From Blastobasis lacticolella (lineage: Eukaryota > Arthropoda > Insecta > Lepidoptera > Blastobasidae), in NCBI GenBank assembly GCA_905147135.1, contig LR990059.1, forward strand, positions 13,353,001 to 13,417,000: a DNA stretch of 64,000 bases, read 5' to 3'. The position numbers and the translations under genes were made by a program. The notes below the pieces were generated by a model. It was given only the letters and a program-made list of their open reading frames with translations. It ran no database searches and was not told where the DNA came from. This document shows positions 21,937 to 32,460 of the stretch, piece by piece; the stretch's first letter is position 1; the number at the start of each line of letters is the position of its first letter.

Positions 21937-24900
21937 ATGGGTAAGAAGAAGCGCCAAAAACGACGAGCTAGTTCGAGTTCCAGTTCGAGCTCCAGCGCGA
22001 GCAGTACAAGCAGCGGCAGGACCCCATCGCCGGTACCTAAACGGCTGAAAAAGGTATCTTGTAAAAACGCCGGAACTGTGAGTACATCCAACCAATTTAC
22101 TTTGAATAATATAATTCCCGAATTTGACCCTTTGAAAGATGACATTAGTGCGTGGCTTAGTATTGTCCAATCTTACGCTAAAACTTTTTCATGGTCTGAC
22201 GAAATGATGCGTTACCAGGGACTTAATAAGTTAAAGGGGTCTGCGCGGGTTTGGTACGATTCATTACTACGTACAGATAATACGTGGCCATCATGGAAAT
22301 GGAAAGAGTGGAAACGAAAATTAATGAGTAGTTTCCAAATTCGCCGCAATATGTACGAACTTTTAAAAGAGGTAGTCGATAATAAACCGATCGAAAACCA
22401 ATCCTTATACGAATTTTATTTCGACCAAAAATGTAAAATAGACCGCCTATCATTGAATTTCACGGAACAGGATATTATATCAATTATTGTCGGGAATATA
22501 GGTGACTGCGGCATTGGTGCGTCAATAGAAACCAGTAATTTTGTAACCTGCGACAGTTTAGCTAGTTTTCTTCACGGTCGTGTGTTTAAGTCAAAATCCA
22601 TTAAACAAACTAATTCAAATACCCGTGACTACATCCAAGCGAAATCCGTGACAAATTATAATCACGCGGCTAATAATCTTTCGAGTACTTCTTCGGGGAG
22701 TACGGCAACCCCTGTAAAACATCCGGTTATTTCTAGTAATGCATCGGATGCAAGTCAACCACAGAGTCGTAAACAGGTTAAATGTTATACGTGTGGCGGT
22801 AATCACAGGCGAAGTCAATGCGATTCTAAGTGCGACTATTGCGGTAAACGGGGCCACTTAGAATCAGCATGTTATCATAAGAAAAATTCAGCTGTTGCGG
22901 CTAAGCCCGAAAAACAAGAGACTAAATTCGTGTCCGGACCTAATCCCAGAAACAAATTTTTAAAGCGGGTACACATAAATAATTTCGAGCATGTAGCATT
23001 TATTGATACTGGGAGCAGTTGTTCATTAATTTCCGATGCGTTGGTGAATAAATATTGTTTAAACAACGTACTGCTTCCGGTGCCTGTAGTGTTACAAGGC
23101 TTTTCAAAAAATAATTCGAAAACTGTCTCTGACAAGGTTACAGTTACCCTAAAAATTGATTCTGTGATCCTAAAAGATGTTGATTTTTATGTAATCGACG
23201 ACCTAGCGGACTGTGAAATTTTGATTGGACGAAACGTAACGGAAATGTCTAATATTGTGTATTCGCGGGTAGGCAACGTATTGCGGTTTGGCTATGCGGA
23301 GTCATTTACAGAGTTTTGTGAAAGTTTACGCGAATTACAATTGGATGCGGATACTCATCAAAATGAATTAATGCAGCTGTTTAGGTCGTACAGTGATTGT
23401 GTTGCGTCGAATATTAAAGAGTTAGGTAAAGTCACTAATTACCGAATGGAAATAAACGTAACTAATGCGCGCCCTATTCAATACAGACCCTTTCGATCCT
23501 CACACAATGATAGGAAAATTATTCGCGAAATGGTGGACGAATTACTGGAAAGCAACATCATTCGCGAAAGTAAATCGCCTTATGCCAGTCCGGCATTACT
23601 TGTAAATAAGAAGACCGGGGATAAAAGGCTCTGTATTGATTATCGCGGGTTGAACAAGGTAACTGTAAAGGACAAATACCCTATGCCTCGTATTGAGGAT
23701 CTAGTTGATAGGCTTCAAGGGCATAAGTGCTTTACCAGCCTAGACCTCAAGAGCGGTTACTACCAAATTATGATGCATCCTCAATCTGTCGAAAAGACAG
23801 CTTTCATAACGGAGGACGGTCATTACGAGTTTCTAAGACTTCCGTTCGGTTTGGCAAACGCACCATCATGTTTTCAACAGATGATGAACAAAGTTCTAGG
23901 AAACTTAAGATTTGAGAACGTTATCGTTTACCTAGACGATGTTTATCTAGTAACTAATACTGTCGAGGAAAATTTACAATTATTAGAACGTGTATTAAAG
24001 ATTTTTCGTGACAATGGATTGACGTTAAATTTAAAGAAATGTCACTTTTTTAAAACTGAAATTGAGTTTTTGGGGTATAAAATAAAACCTAATTGTGTGA
24101 TGCCAAACGATTCAAAACTGGAAGCTGTTAGGAGTTTTCCCGTGCCCATATCAGTGCACCAACTTCGGCAGTTTCTAGGTCTGATAAGTTATTTTCGGAA
24201 ATTCATAAAAAACTGTGCCATGCATTCCGCGCCACTTACGAAACTGCTGAAGAAGGACACTCAGTGGGCCTGGGGAAATGATCAAGACAGGGCATTTCGA
24301 ATCTTAAAAGAGAAATTAACTTCGGATAGTGTCCTTTCTATATTTGATCCCAACAAAGAAAATATATTATATACGGATGCGAGTAGGGAGGGTATCGCTG
24401 GTATTCTCATGCAAAAAACACAAGATGGCGAAAAACCAGTACACTTTTATAGTAGGCAGACGTCTGAGGACGAGAAGAAATACCACTCGTTCGAATTGGA
24501 GCTGTTAGCAATCGTTTGTTCGCTACGTAAATTCCGCCTCTATTTGCTAGGAGCACCCTTTAACATAGTTACCGATTGTAATGCGGTTAGATATGCTTTG
24601 ACGAAAAAGGATATAATTCCCCGGATCGCACGTTGGGTTCTGTCGACTCAAGAGTTTTCTTTCGAAATTACCCACAGGGAGGGAAATCGCATGCAACATG
24701 TTGACGCCTTAAGCCGTAACCCCGTGCCAACCGGTGAAAAGTCAGAGACCGAAATAATTATGTCTATAACAGAGGCAGATTGGCTACTATCTGTCCAAAT
24801 ACAAGATCCCGAGTTACGAGGTATAAAATCGGTTTTAGAATCGGGACAGGCCGATGAGAATAAGGAAATATTTAAACATTATGAACTTTTAGGCGGCAAA

Positions 24901-26016
24901 GTCTACAGGAGAACGACTCAAGGTCGTCGGTGGGTAGTCCCAAAAAAATGCATTTGGCAAATTATTAAATCCAACCACGACGACCTAGGTCATTTTTCTG
25001 TCGACAAAACTGTAGAACGAATATGTTATTTGTATTGGTTTGCCCGGTTGCGTCATACTGTAAAGAAATATATTAAGAATTGTTTAAATTGTATATATTT
25101 TAAAAATAAAGGAGGTCCAAAGGAAGGTGGCTTGTACCCGTTGCCAAAATTTGCACGACCTTTTCATACGCTGCACATAGACCATTTGGGTCCGTTTGTG
25201 GAAAGTAAAGGCAAGAATAAGTATATACTGGTCGTGGTTGACGCCTTTACAAAATTCGTTTTTATTTCGGCTGTTCGAAATACTAAGGCATCGGGTGTCA
25301 TAAAAGAACTCGAAGGTATTTCAAAAACGTTTGGGAACCCAGGGCGCATTATATCTGACGCGGGATCTTGCTTTACTTCTCACGAATTTAACCAGTATTG
25401 TTTGAATAAAAATATACGATTGCATGTGGTCGCAACGGGTATGCCTCGATCCAATGGACAAGCCGAACGGTTTAATAAAACGATTTTAGAAGCGTTAAGA
25501 TCTCTCGGGGCAAATGCGACAGGTGACAGGTGGGACCAGTATATAAAAGTGTTACAGCAAGGTCTCAATAGCACGGTACATAAAACTACGAAGGCAGTCC
25601 CAAGTGAAGTCTTTCTAGGTTACAGGTTACGTACGGATAGTGACGGGCTGGCACCAGAAATAGATAGTTACGACATCGTTGACGTGACAAAGTTGCGTGA
25701 GAGGGTAGACGATAATACTAAGTCCAACGCTGAAGTCCAAAAACAAAGGTTTGATAAATCTCGATCTAAGGCGAGAATTTATTCCGAGGGAGACTTGGTC
25801 TTGATTAAAATTCAAAGTCAAAGTAACGACGGTCACAGCAGAAAACTTTTACCTGTATACAAAGGTCCATTTCGTGTAAAAAAAGTCATTGGAAATGACA
25901 GATACGAAGTTACTGATATCGACGGGGCTGAAAGGACTGCCAAAAAGTATACGGGAGTAGCTGCCGCTGAAATGCTGAAACCCTGGATAAGGATTGATGA
26001 CTGGGACATCGAGTAA
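21937..26016 (+). CDS. Gag-Pol polyprotein of Ty3/gypsy element
   Basis: 1359 aa in a single frame. The N-terminus is Lys/Ser-rich (MGKKKRQKRRASSS). Gag follows, then two zinc knuckles at about residues 282-312 (CX2CX3HX4C and CX2CX4HX4C). Next are protease AFIDTGSS (Asp about 356), reverse transcriptase with YLDDVYL (Asp 667-668), RNase H starting ILYTDAS (about 812) and the integrase zinc finger H…H…CLNC (about 1013-1050). The integrase core has Asp1082 (HIDHLG), Asp1141 (SDAGS) and Glu1177 (GQAERF), i.e. DD35E. A GPF motif (YKGPFRV) lies near 1305, with no chromodomain. Gag and Pol are fused without a frameshift. All catalytic residues are present, so it may be active. The product would act in cytoplasmic particles and integrate cDNA in the nucleus. 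Confidence 0.95.
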   Translation: MGKKKRQKRRASSSSSSSSSASSTSSGRTPSPVPKRLKKVSCKNAGTVSTSNQFTLNNIIPEFDPLKDDISAWLSIVQSYAKTFSWSDEMMRYQGLNKLKGSARVWYDSLLRTDNTWPSWKWKEWKRKLMSSFQIRRNMYELLKEVVDNKPIENQSLYEFYFDQKCKIDRLSLNFTEQDIISIIVGNIGDCGIGASIETSNFVTCDSLASFLHGRVFKSKSIKQTNSNTRDYIQAKSVTNYNHAANNLSSTSSGSTATPVKHPVISSNASDASQPQSRKQVKCYTCGGNHRRSQCDSKCDYCGKRGHLESACYHKKNSAVAAKPEKQETKFVSGPNPRNKFLKRVHINNFEHVAFIDTGSSCSLISDALVNKYCLNNVLLPVPVVLQGFSKNNSKTVSDKVTVTLKIDSVILKDVDFYVIDDLADCEILIGRNVTEMSNIVYSRVGNVLRFGYAESFTEFCESLRELQLDADTHQNELMQLFRSYSDCVASNIKELGKVTNYRMEINVTNARPIQYRPFRSSHNDRKIIREMVDELLESNIIRESKSPYASPALLVNKKTGDKRLCIDYRGLNKVTVKDKYPMPRIEDLVDRLQGHKCFTSLDLKSGYYQIMMHPQSVEKTAFITEDGHYEFLRLPFGLANAPSCFQQMMNKVLGNLRFENVIVYLDDVYLVTNTVEENLQLLERVLKIFRDNGLTLNLKKCHFFKTEIEFLGYKIKPNCVMPNDSKLEAVRSFPVPISVHQLRQFLGLISYFRKFIKNCAMHSAPLTKLLKKDTQWAWGNDQDRAFRILKEKLTSDSVLSIFDPNKENILYTDASREGIAGILMQKTQDGEKPVHFYSRQTSEDEKKYHSFELELLAIVCSLRKFRLYLLGAPFNIVTDCNAVRYALTKKDIIPRIARWVLSTQEFSFEITHREGNRMQHVDALSRNPVPTGEKSETEIIMSITEADWLLSVQIQDPELRGIKSVLESGQADENKEIFKHYELLGGKVYRRTTQGRRWVVPKKCIWQIIKSNHDDLGHFSVDKTVERICYLYWFARLRHTVKKYIKNCLNCIYFKNKGGPKEGGLYPLPKFARPFHTLHIDHLGPFVESKGKNKYILVVVDAFTKFVFISAVRNTKASGVIKELEGISKTFGNPGRIISDAGSCFTSHEFNQYCLNKNIRLHVVATGMPRSNGQAERFNKTILEALRSLGANATGDRWDQYIKVLQQGLNSTVHKTTKAVPSEVFLGYRLRTDSDGLAPEIDSYDIVDVTKLRERVDDNTKSNAEVQKQRFDKSRSKARIYSEGDLVLIKIQSQSNDGHSRKLLPVYKGPFRVKKVIGNDRYEVTDIDGAERTAKKYTGVAAAEMLKPWIRIDDWDIE

Positions 26017-26740
26017 ACTTATTAGCTATCCGCCCAGCTTCGCAGAGGTATATATATAGTATATAATAAATAATAGATAAATTCTCATGATATTTCTTTA
26101 TATTTTTGTAATTACCGTGTACAGTAGTATCCATTTCGCGTGCCGTGTTGGCAAGTTAAACATTAAACAAAATAAGTCGTATTAATACTTCGTCTTATAT
26201 CTTTCTAAGTAGCAACACTCTTTTTAATAACTACAAATGAGCATTTGTACAGGAACACTTTTGTATTTCATTGATTGATTTGATAACTAAAGTATATAAG
26301 AATCACTATAGGTAACTTTATACCTACCTTCATACCTGCGCAGGTATTTAGTTGTGCGAGTCATGATAAAATATCCATTCTATAACTGTAAATTGCACAT
26401 TAGAAAAGTATTACAAGTATGAGCACAAGTTAATGGAACGAGCTTGGTACGCCTAAGTGAAGCGAAACGCTCTTTAGGTGCAAGTGGTTCTAAGAACTAA
26501 GACGAATCTGGTCTCTTAAGTGTGGCATGGCCCTTTAAGTGCAGGTGGTCTAGAGAATAAACAAGTACTCATAAGTATTTACATAAAAAAAAAAAGTTAG
26601 GAGTTAATGTGAAAATTGCAGGAATAGAATGGGACATCGGGACACTGCATGTATGATTGGTAACATTTGTGTATTCTTGCAGATCAATATTTTATCCAGA
26701 CTCGTGGGGTGCCAGAGACTGACACCATGCAGAATGGCCG
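26017..26740 (+). other. Gypsy 3' untranslated region
   Basis: AT-rich with no env-like frame. The bases before the 3' LTR (gcagaatggccg) are only weakly purine-rich, so the polypurine tract is not convincing. Several short degenerate repeats (tctttaaGTGca…ggtggtct at 26470-26550) are seen. Confidence 0.5.
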
Positions 26741-26927
26741 TGTTGGCAATCGGGCGTGTAGCGCCATCTAACGACGCCTGATGGAACCAGCTCCGTAAGC
26801 CGACTGGCGCCGACGTCACCCGAAGAGGCCACGAAGAGGATCGAACGGAGGGGCGGTCCTTTTAAAAAGGCTCGCATGTGCCGGTCGGGCTGATTATTTT
26901 TCCGGACATTGTTTGAGTTTGTTAACA
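26741..26927 (+). repeat. 3' LTR
   Basis: Same 187 bp as the 5' LTR with no difference noticed, followed by ACAT (26928-26931). Confidence 0.9.
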
Positions 26928-29109
26928 ACATCATACGAGAATCGAGCCCAGTACCTACCACCTACCTACTGTCGATATCTGCAGTAAAGTTCACGATCGA
27001 TAGTCCAATACCTACTAGGAACATGAGAATTGAACGTAGTACCTGTGGTAGTACCTACCTACCACATGTCATCAGCTGACAGGACGACCGGATACCAAAC
27101 CAACATGTTTGTATTACGAACATACCCAATTCCTATCACACCACCGAACCGTGGAGACTAAGGCAAAAAAAGTAACTAGGTAGGTATTCATTTGTCAGAC
27201 ACGCACGACACGAGAACTGATGCGGGATCGGACCAAAGGCGTAGTAAGTACCTACCAGATAGATACACACTTTAAGAAGAAATAAGTATTAAACCCAGGT
27301 CATTGATCGATGACTTAATTGTAATTTCAAATCGAACATACCTAAACCATTATCACACGAGAATCAAGTAAGCTGATCAGTTGTATTGCACCGCGTAGGT
27401 GAATAAATTTGAATCTGATCAGCAGACGCAAATAAAGTTTAATTAGTGAACGATGCCTAAGTGTAGCATCCAAATGGCCATGTACTAATGACTCTTTCTG
27501 AGTTATGTACAATACGGTGACGGAAAACATCGTAATGAAACCAGGCGACCTTCTGTGCACCCATGATCTTATTTGTTGAAACAGTTTACTGAGGTCTACC
27601 ATCTCCACTAACTCTTCTAAGGAGGCAAGAGAGCAGCAGCTGTGGCGTGCCAAAATCCAGCGCCTCCTGGATCCATCACACCCACTGAATCCCTGCTTAC
27701 ATACCTACTTTTCATAGTTATTCTTTGATCCACCATAGCTTGGTACAAAGGTACCTAAGTAGGTGCTTTTTGCTCAAACAAAATAGCTCGATCAGATAAC
27801 AAGAGGTTTACCTACTTCACTTTCAGTTCAGAACGTAGGTACATTCTACCCATGAAACTGAACAACTTGCCCAAAGAAACATACCCGCGGAAATGACTTC
27901 ATAATTTCGGGTATGACCGGCCGTGTCAGACAGAAGAGGTTTTACGGGATAAAATGTGAAAACATATCATTGGCGTATTAGCTATTGACTTAGTTATTAA
28001 TATATTGTCATACATGCTGTTTGTTTTCCAAATAAAAAAAATAACTCGTGTGTTTGACGAGCTGAAAAGCCAATTCAGCGAAGACCCCACAATGCACACA
28101 CGGCTTCACGCAGACACCCTGCACCGAGCGCGCATCTGCCTGGAGGTTGGCGGACGCCAATTTTAGCCGCATCTAATTCGGCGCTCGCGAAACGTGGAGT
28201 AGGTAAGTACCTAGGTACATTGCTTTGCTTGTTATCTTCGGTTTGTACGTGTGTGCATAGTGATGCTAGCTCATGTTATACTGGCGGTAAATAGGTTGAT
28301 GTGCTGCCACCTGTATCTACTTAATTTTGTAATGTAATTTAAACAAAAAGCATGTGGTACTAAAATTCTGAACAGCTGAAGACAGAAGGTTGAAATTTTG
28401 ACACCGTCTGCGCCATCAAAAGTTAGGAAGATAGCAGGTACCAATCGGAAACAGTCTGCGACTTATGGTTTAGCAGTTATTTAGGTTTAAATAAGGGAAT
28501 ATTGTGCCTTATTTGCAGTTGTACCATTTTGACGAGAACCTCATTTGCTTTGTGCGGCCAATTACGGGAAAAAATCATCGTTTTCCCCGTACTAGTTAGG
28601 TAGAATACGTCAAAGCGGCCGCCGCGCGGGGTCAGTGACCACTGGTTACGTGGGCCAGCGAGAGGCGTGCGCCAGACGTTGTACATTGCGCGTCGCAATT
28701 AATTATTTATTTTAGGTAGCGAAATTATGAAGTCATTTCCGCGGGTATGTTTCTTTGGGCAAGTTGTTCAGTTTCATGGGTAGAATATGGGGTTGCAATT
28801 AATGCTAGCGGTCTTTTTACACCCTGTATATTCCCAGAAGGATAAAAATAGCACCAACATTGTAGAATTGAGTGATTTAGGAATTAAAAACATTAATTTT
28901 TATACTAAACCATTATATAAATCGTTATTCGAAAAATATCATGGCTGGTTAATAATTTAGCAATAATCACTGAAATATTAATTGGAAATGCTAAAAACAT
29001 AGGTTTTACAAGCTGTTTATTTTTTTTATTTTTACCCATTTCTGTTCCACTGTAGGGCAAAGGCCTCCCTTTCAATCTTCCACGACTCACGGTCGGATGT
29101 TTTCTTCAG

Positions 29110-30435
29110 AAACCGGAAAGTTTTCAGATAAATTCTGCTATTCGAATATCATTCTTCTCCACAAGAAGGGTGATAAGTCCGATTTAGATAATTATAGACC
29201 AATCAGCCTTGTTTCGCATATTTACAATTTTTTATAAAGGTCATAAGCAATTGAATTTCTCCCAAACTGGATACACATCAACCAGCAGAATAGGCAGGAT
29301 TCCGCAGAGGCCTATCTACCACCGGCCATTTACATACGCTCAACCAAATCATAGAGAGTCACAGCAGCGGAGCTTGGATCTATGATCGCCCAATTAAATA
29401 AGGCAAGCCTCGAGGTCGGACTGAAAATAAATATGTCAAAGACCAAGTTAATGACAATCAGCAACATACGTAGGTTAGAAGTGGATGGCGAAGAGATTGC
29501 ATACGTCAATGAGTACCTATACCTGTTTTAAGACTTTCGTGGTTATTCACTACACTTTCACTACACATATGATCGGGTTTGTTACCACGGTTAGTATTGT
29601 TTTTACCTCGATATCTCGACCCAGTTGCATGCGTCATGTTCACGAACTGACTGGTGCCGCTGTGTGAAGTCGCTCCTAAGGACAGACATATCGAGGTAAA
29701 AACAATACTAACCGTGGTAACAAACCCGATAATATGTGTAGTGAAAGTGTACCTATAGCTGGGCCAATTAGTTTCTTTCCAGGTGAGGCAGGATTTAGAA
29801 TTTACACGACGTGTCGAAAACGCCTGGAAATGCTATTGGTTCATGAAACACCTCATAAAAGGTAATCTTCCTTTATCATTTAAAACGAAATTGATGGACA
29901 TGTGTATCTCCCCATGCTCACCTACAGTGCTCAAACTCGGTCTTTGACGGATCATCAGAAGTCCGCACACGGGGTTTGCCAGCGAGACATGAAGCGCAGT
30001 ATCTTGGGTGTCAAAACTCAAATCGCCGATGTGGGTTTAAAAGCTGCCAACCTGAAGTAGGACTGGGATGTCTAGCCCTTCCTAGTCCTATATATGCCGC
30101 ATGCCAAACGAGTTGTGGGCAAAAATATCCACCGACTGGACCCTACAAAACGTTACAAGAAAGCGCGGAAGGCCTAGACGGAGATGGCGGGACGAGTTGG
30201 ACGCCTTTTCTAAGCATTGGCTGAAGAAAACATCCGACCGTGAGTAGTGGAAGATTGAAAGGGAGGCCTTTGCCCTATTGTGGGACTTAGAATGGGTAAA
30301 ATTTTAAAAAATAAACAGCTTGTAAAACCTATGTTTTTAGCATTTCCAATAAATATTTCAGTGTTTATTGCTAAATTATTAACTGGCCATGAGATTTTTC
30401 GAATAACGATTTATATAATGGTTTAGTGTAAAAAT
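29110..30435 (+). pseudogene. RTE LINE remnant with internal deletion and insertion
   Basis: Begins like 3596 (aaaccg…tttccagataaattctgc), loses about 370 bp relative to 3596-5070 at 29357 (catagaga|gtcacagcagcgg), is interrupted at about 29526-29752 by a foldback insert, and continues to the LINE 3' end near 30435. Frames are broken throughout. Followed by the same flank and transposon terminus as the first RTE copy. Confidence 0.75.
29527..29752. mobile_element. MITE-like foldback inserted in the RTE remnant
   Basis: Inverted repeats of about 60 bp: 29556-29620 (cactttcactacacatat…gtttttacctcgatat) and its complement at 29688-29752. The flanks tacctatacctg (left) and tacctatagctg (right) look like an imperfect target duplication. 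Other RTE copies read straight through. No coding capacity. Confidence 0.65.
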
Positions 30436-30505
30436 TAATGTTTTTAATTCCTAAATCACTCAATTCTACAATGTTGGTGCTATTTTTATCCTTCTGGGAA
30501 TATAC

Positions 30506-30937
30506 AGGGTGTAAAAAGACCGCTAGCATTAATTGAAACCCCATATTCTACCCATGAAACTGAACAACTTGCCCAAAGAAACATACCCGCGGAAATGACT
30601 TCATAATTTCGCTACCTAAAATAAATAATTAATTGCGACGCGCAATGTACAACGTCTGGCGCACGCCTCTCGCTGGCCCACGTGACCAGTGGTCACTGAC
30701 CCCGCGCGGCGGCCGCTTTGACGTATTCTACCTAACTAGTACGGGGAAAGACCTACTGCACGATGATTTTTTCCCGTAATTGGCCGCACAAAGCAAATGA
30801 GGTTCTCGTCAAAATGATACCACCTGGAACCTAACACCTGTTAACCGAAGCAAATAAGGCACAATATTCCCTTATTTAAACCTAAATAACTGCTAAACCA
30901 TAAGTCGCAGACTGTTTCCGATTGGTACCTGCTATCT
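30506..30937 (+). mobile_element. Truncated left end of the DNA transposon
   Basis: The terminal repeat starts CAGGGTGTAAAAAG at 30506 after TA. Sequence matches 5151-5580, then stops at gctatctgctatctg (about 30931-30945), where a different repeat begins. Confidence 0.75.
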
Positions 30938-30944
30938 GCTATCT

Positions 30945-31145
30945 GGCTATGCGTGCGGCCATTGCGGTGATCTAGGTCACTCACAAAACGAATGCACAAA
31001 GAAAGCGGAGCCTCCAAAATGCGCAACATGCTCGCGCTTCAAAAAGCCGAGCAACCATAATACGGGTGCCACTGAGTGCCCCGCTAAGATAATGGCCGAG
31101 AAGAGATATATAAATACAATAGATTATGAGGGCGCCAAAAAATGA
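30945..31145 (+). pseudogene. LINE ORF1 (Gag-like) zinc-knuckle fragment
   Basis: The frame reads ACGHCGDLGHSQNEC (CX2CX4HX4C) followed by KCATCSRF…HNTGATECPAK, a second knuckle-like cluster, then ends EGAKK-TGA. This layout is the C-terminus of ORF1 of Jockey/R1/I-type non-LTR elements. Only about 66 codons remain, joined directly to the truncated transposon end. Confidence 0.6.
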
Positions 31146-31493
31146 TAAACATTGATAGATATTAGTTTTAACGTTAATATGTTATTTTTAATTTACATTA
31201 TGTTATAGGTAGATAGTTCCTATATTTGTTACTAGCCCCGCAATAACCGCGCGCTGTCCCACTAACCTCTAATCATAAGATACCTAAAGTGCAAACATGC
31301 ACATAACGAACATATTGTTTGCCAGTATAGAATCTTTTTGCTGACGCGAATATCTTTTATAATGAAAATATTACCTACTTTTAGTTTCTAAGTTAATTTA
31401 TGATATAATACATGTGTACTTCGTCATATTTTGCTAGTGATTATTTTAATATGTAAAGAAAACCATTCTTTGTTAATTTAAGATCTGTAATTT
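31146..31493. other. AT-rich filler, nothing recognised
   Basis: Possibly the 3' tail of the ORF1 fragment or unique sequence. No frame or repeat is supported. Confidence 0.4.
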
Positions 31494-32239
31494 CTGACAA
31501 GAGAAGCGAACCCACTACCTTTTCATAGTTATTCTTTGATCCACCATAGCTTGGTACATAGGTACCTAGGTAGGTGCTTTTTGCTAATCGACATAAGCAA
31601 AACAAAATAGCTCGATCAGATAACAAGAGGTTTACCTACTTCACTTTCAGTTCAGAACGCAGGTACTTTCAAGTCGAAAAGTCAGCGAACGAATTGAAGT
31701 TCGCCCCGAATGGCGGCGTCGCCTTTGTGCAATTAGGCTGGATCTACATTGTAACATTTTGATGTAGCGCATTTCCGTCATATGGCGTGGCACCGATACC
31801 GACGTGTATGCGTCACGACCATGACATTTTATTATCAGTCTGGTCGATTTTTGACACGATACGGCAGACGGCTACATGCATGTCCGTAATTAAAATTTCC
31901 GATAAATTTCCAATTTGGGTGAACAACCGCAGTTAGTTGCAGTTGAAACTGACGTAGTATAAAATAAAGTTGACGTAGTCAGATAGCCGATCAAGGTCGG
32001 CTCGCCCGAGCATCCGACAGCGACTTAATTTAGAGCGAATTAGTATCCATTGCAACTGACGGTTGATCGGCTCTAGCCAAATCGAAGCAATGTTGACACT
32101 ATTAGGAAGTACCTGATATGATACGCCCGTAAATCGGAGTCGCATATAAAGGGTTCCGTAGAAGGCAGGTACTTATGAAAAATCACATTGCTTGTAGATA
32201 CACCTTTAATTTGTACTTTCATTATCATCATCATATCAG

Positions 32240-32460
32240 CTGGAAGACGTCCACTGATGGACATAGGCCTCCCCCAGAGATCTTAAGCTTGGCAATCCTT
32301 CGGGGTATGTCGGTGACCTTAGTTCGCTTGTCGATCTCTTCATTCCTGATTCGATCGCACAATGAGACTCCGAGCATTGGCCTTTCCATTGCCCTTTGGG
32401 TGACAATAAGTTTTCTTATAAGGTCTACAGTAAACGGACACGTCTCTGTTCCCTAGATTT
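32240..32460 (-). pseudogene. LINE 3' fragment (second RTE-like family), mirrored copies
   Basis: The minus-strand conceptual reading RAMERPMLGVSLCDRIRNEE, then KRTKVTDIPRRIAKLK, is the C-terminal part of lepidopteran RTE-like reverse transcriptases. It is followed by the typical tail GGLCPSVDVFQL. Mirrored at 34355-34575 (+) and present, slightly shortened, at 58375-58565 (-). Nested within the DNA transposon. Confidence 0.6.

Larger units (their letters stand above)
21722..26927 (+). mobile_element. Ty3/gypsy LTR retrotransposon, complete
   Basis: LTRs of 187 bp at 21722-21908 and 26741-26927, TGTTGG…TTAACA, identical by eye over their whole length and flanked by the ACAT duplication. One uninterrupted gag-pol frame lies between them (21937-26016). 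There is no env frame. Identical LTRs and an open frame point to a recent insertion. Its absence from the mirror position in arm A dates it after the palindrome formed. Confidence 0.92.
21302..28826 (+). mobile_element. DNA transposon, copy B, split by a gypsy element
   Basis: Termini CAGGGTGTAAAAAGACCGC at 21302 and its complement ending at 28826, both with TA flanks as in copy A but in inverted orientation. The gypsy element sits at 21722-26927. Between the remaining parts large pieces are missing: most of the transposase has gone, with only the last ~45 codons recognisable at about 28045-28200 (FDELKSQFSEDP… style, plus strand). Unrelated AT-rich filler (27955-28045) sits at one junction. 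Not mobile by itself. Confidence 0.75.
15701..29109 (-). repeat. Right arm of palindrome 1 (contains gene copy B)
   Basis: Reverse complement of 4867-14551, interrupted by the gypsy element at 21722-26927. Without that insertion the arm is about 8.2 kb. It lacks about 300 bp next to 21505 and two stretches of the transposon that arm A keeps (junctions near 27710 and 27845). At its outer end the RTE sequence in reverse orientation (28870-29109) abuts a second, forward RTE copy. Confidence 0.85.

Noticed and set aside
21706..22170. 154-codon minus-strand frame over the gypsy 5' LTR and gag start
   Set aside because: Shadow of LTR and gag on the sense strand, no protein resemblance. Its LTR part reappears at the 3' LTR.
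26017..26740. Possible env gene after pol
   Set aside because: No long frame, signal peptide or membrane segment. Treated as 3' UTR.
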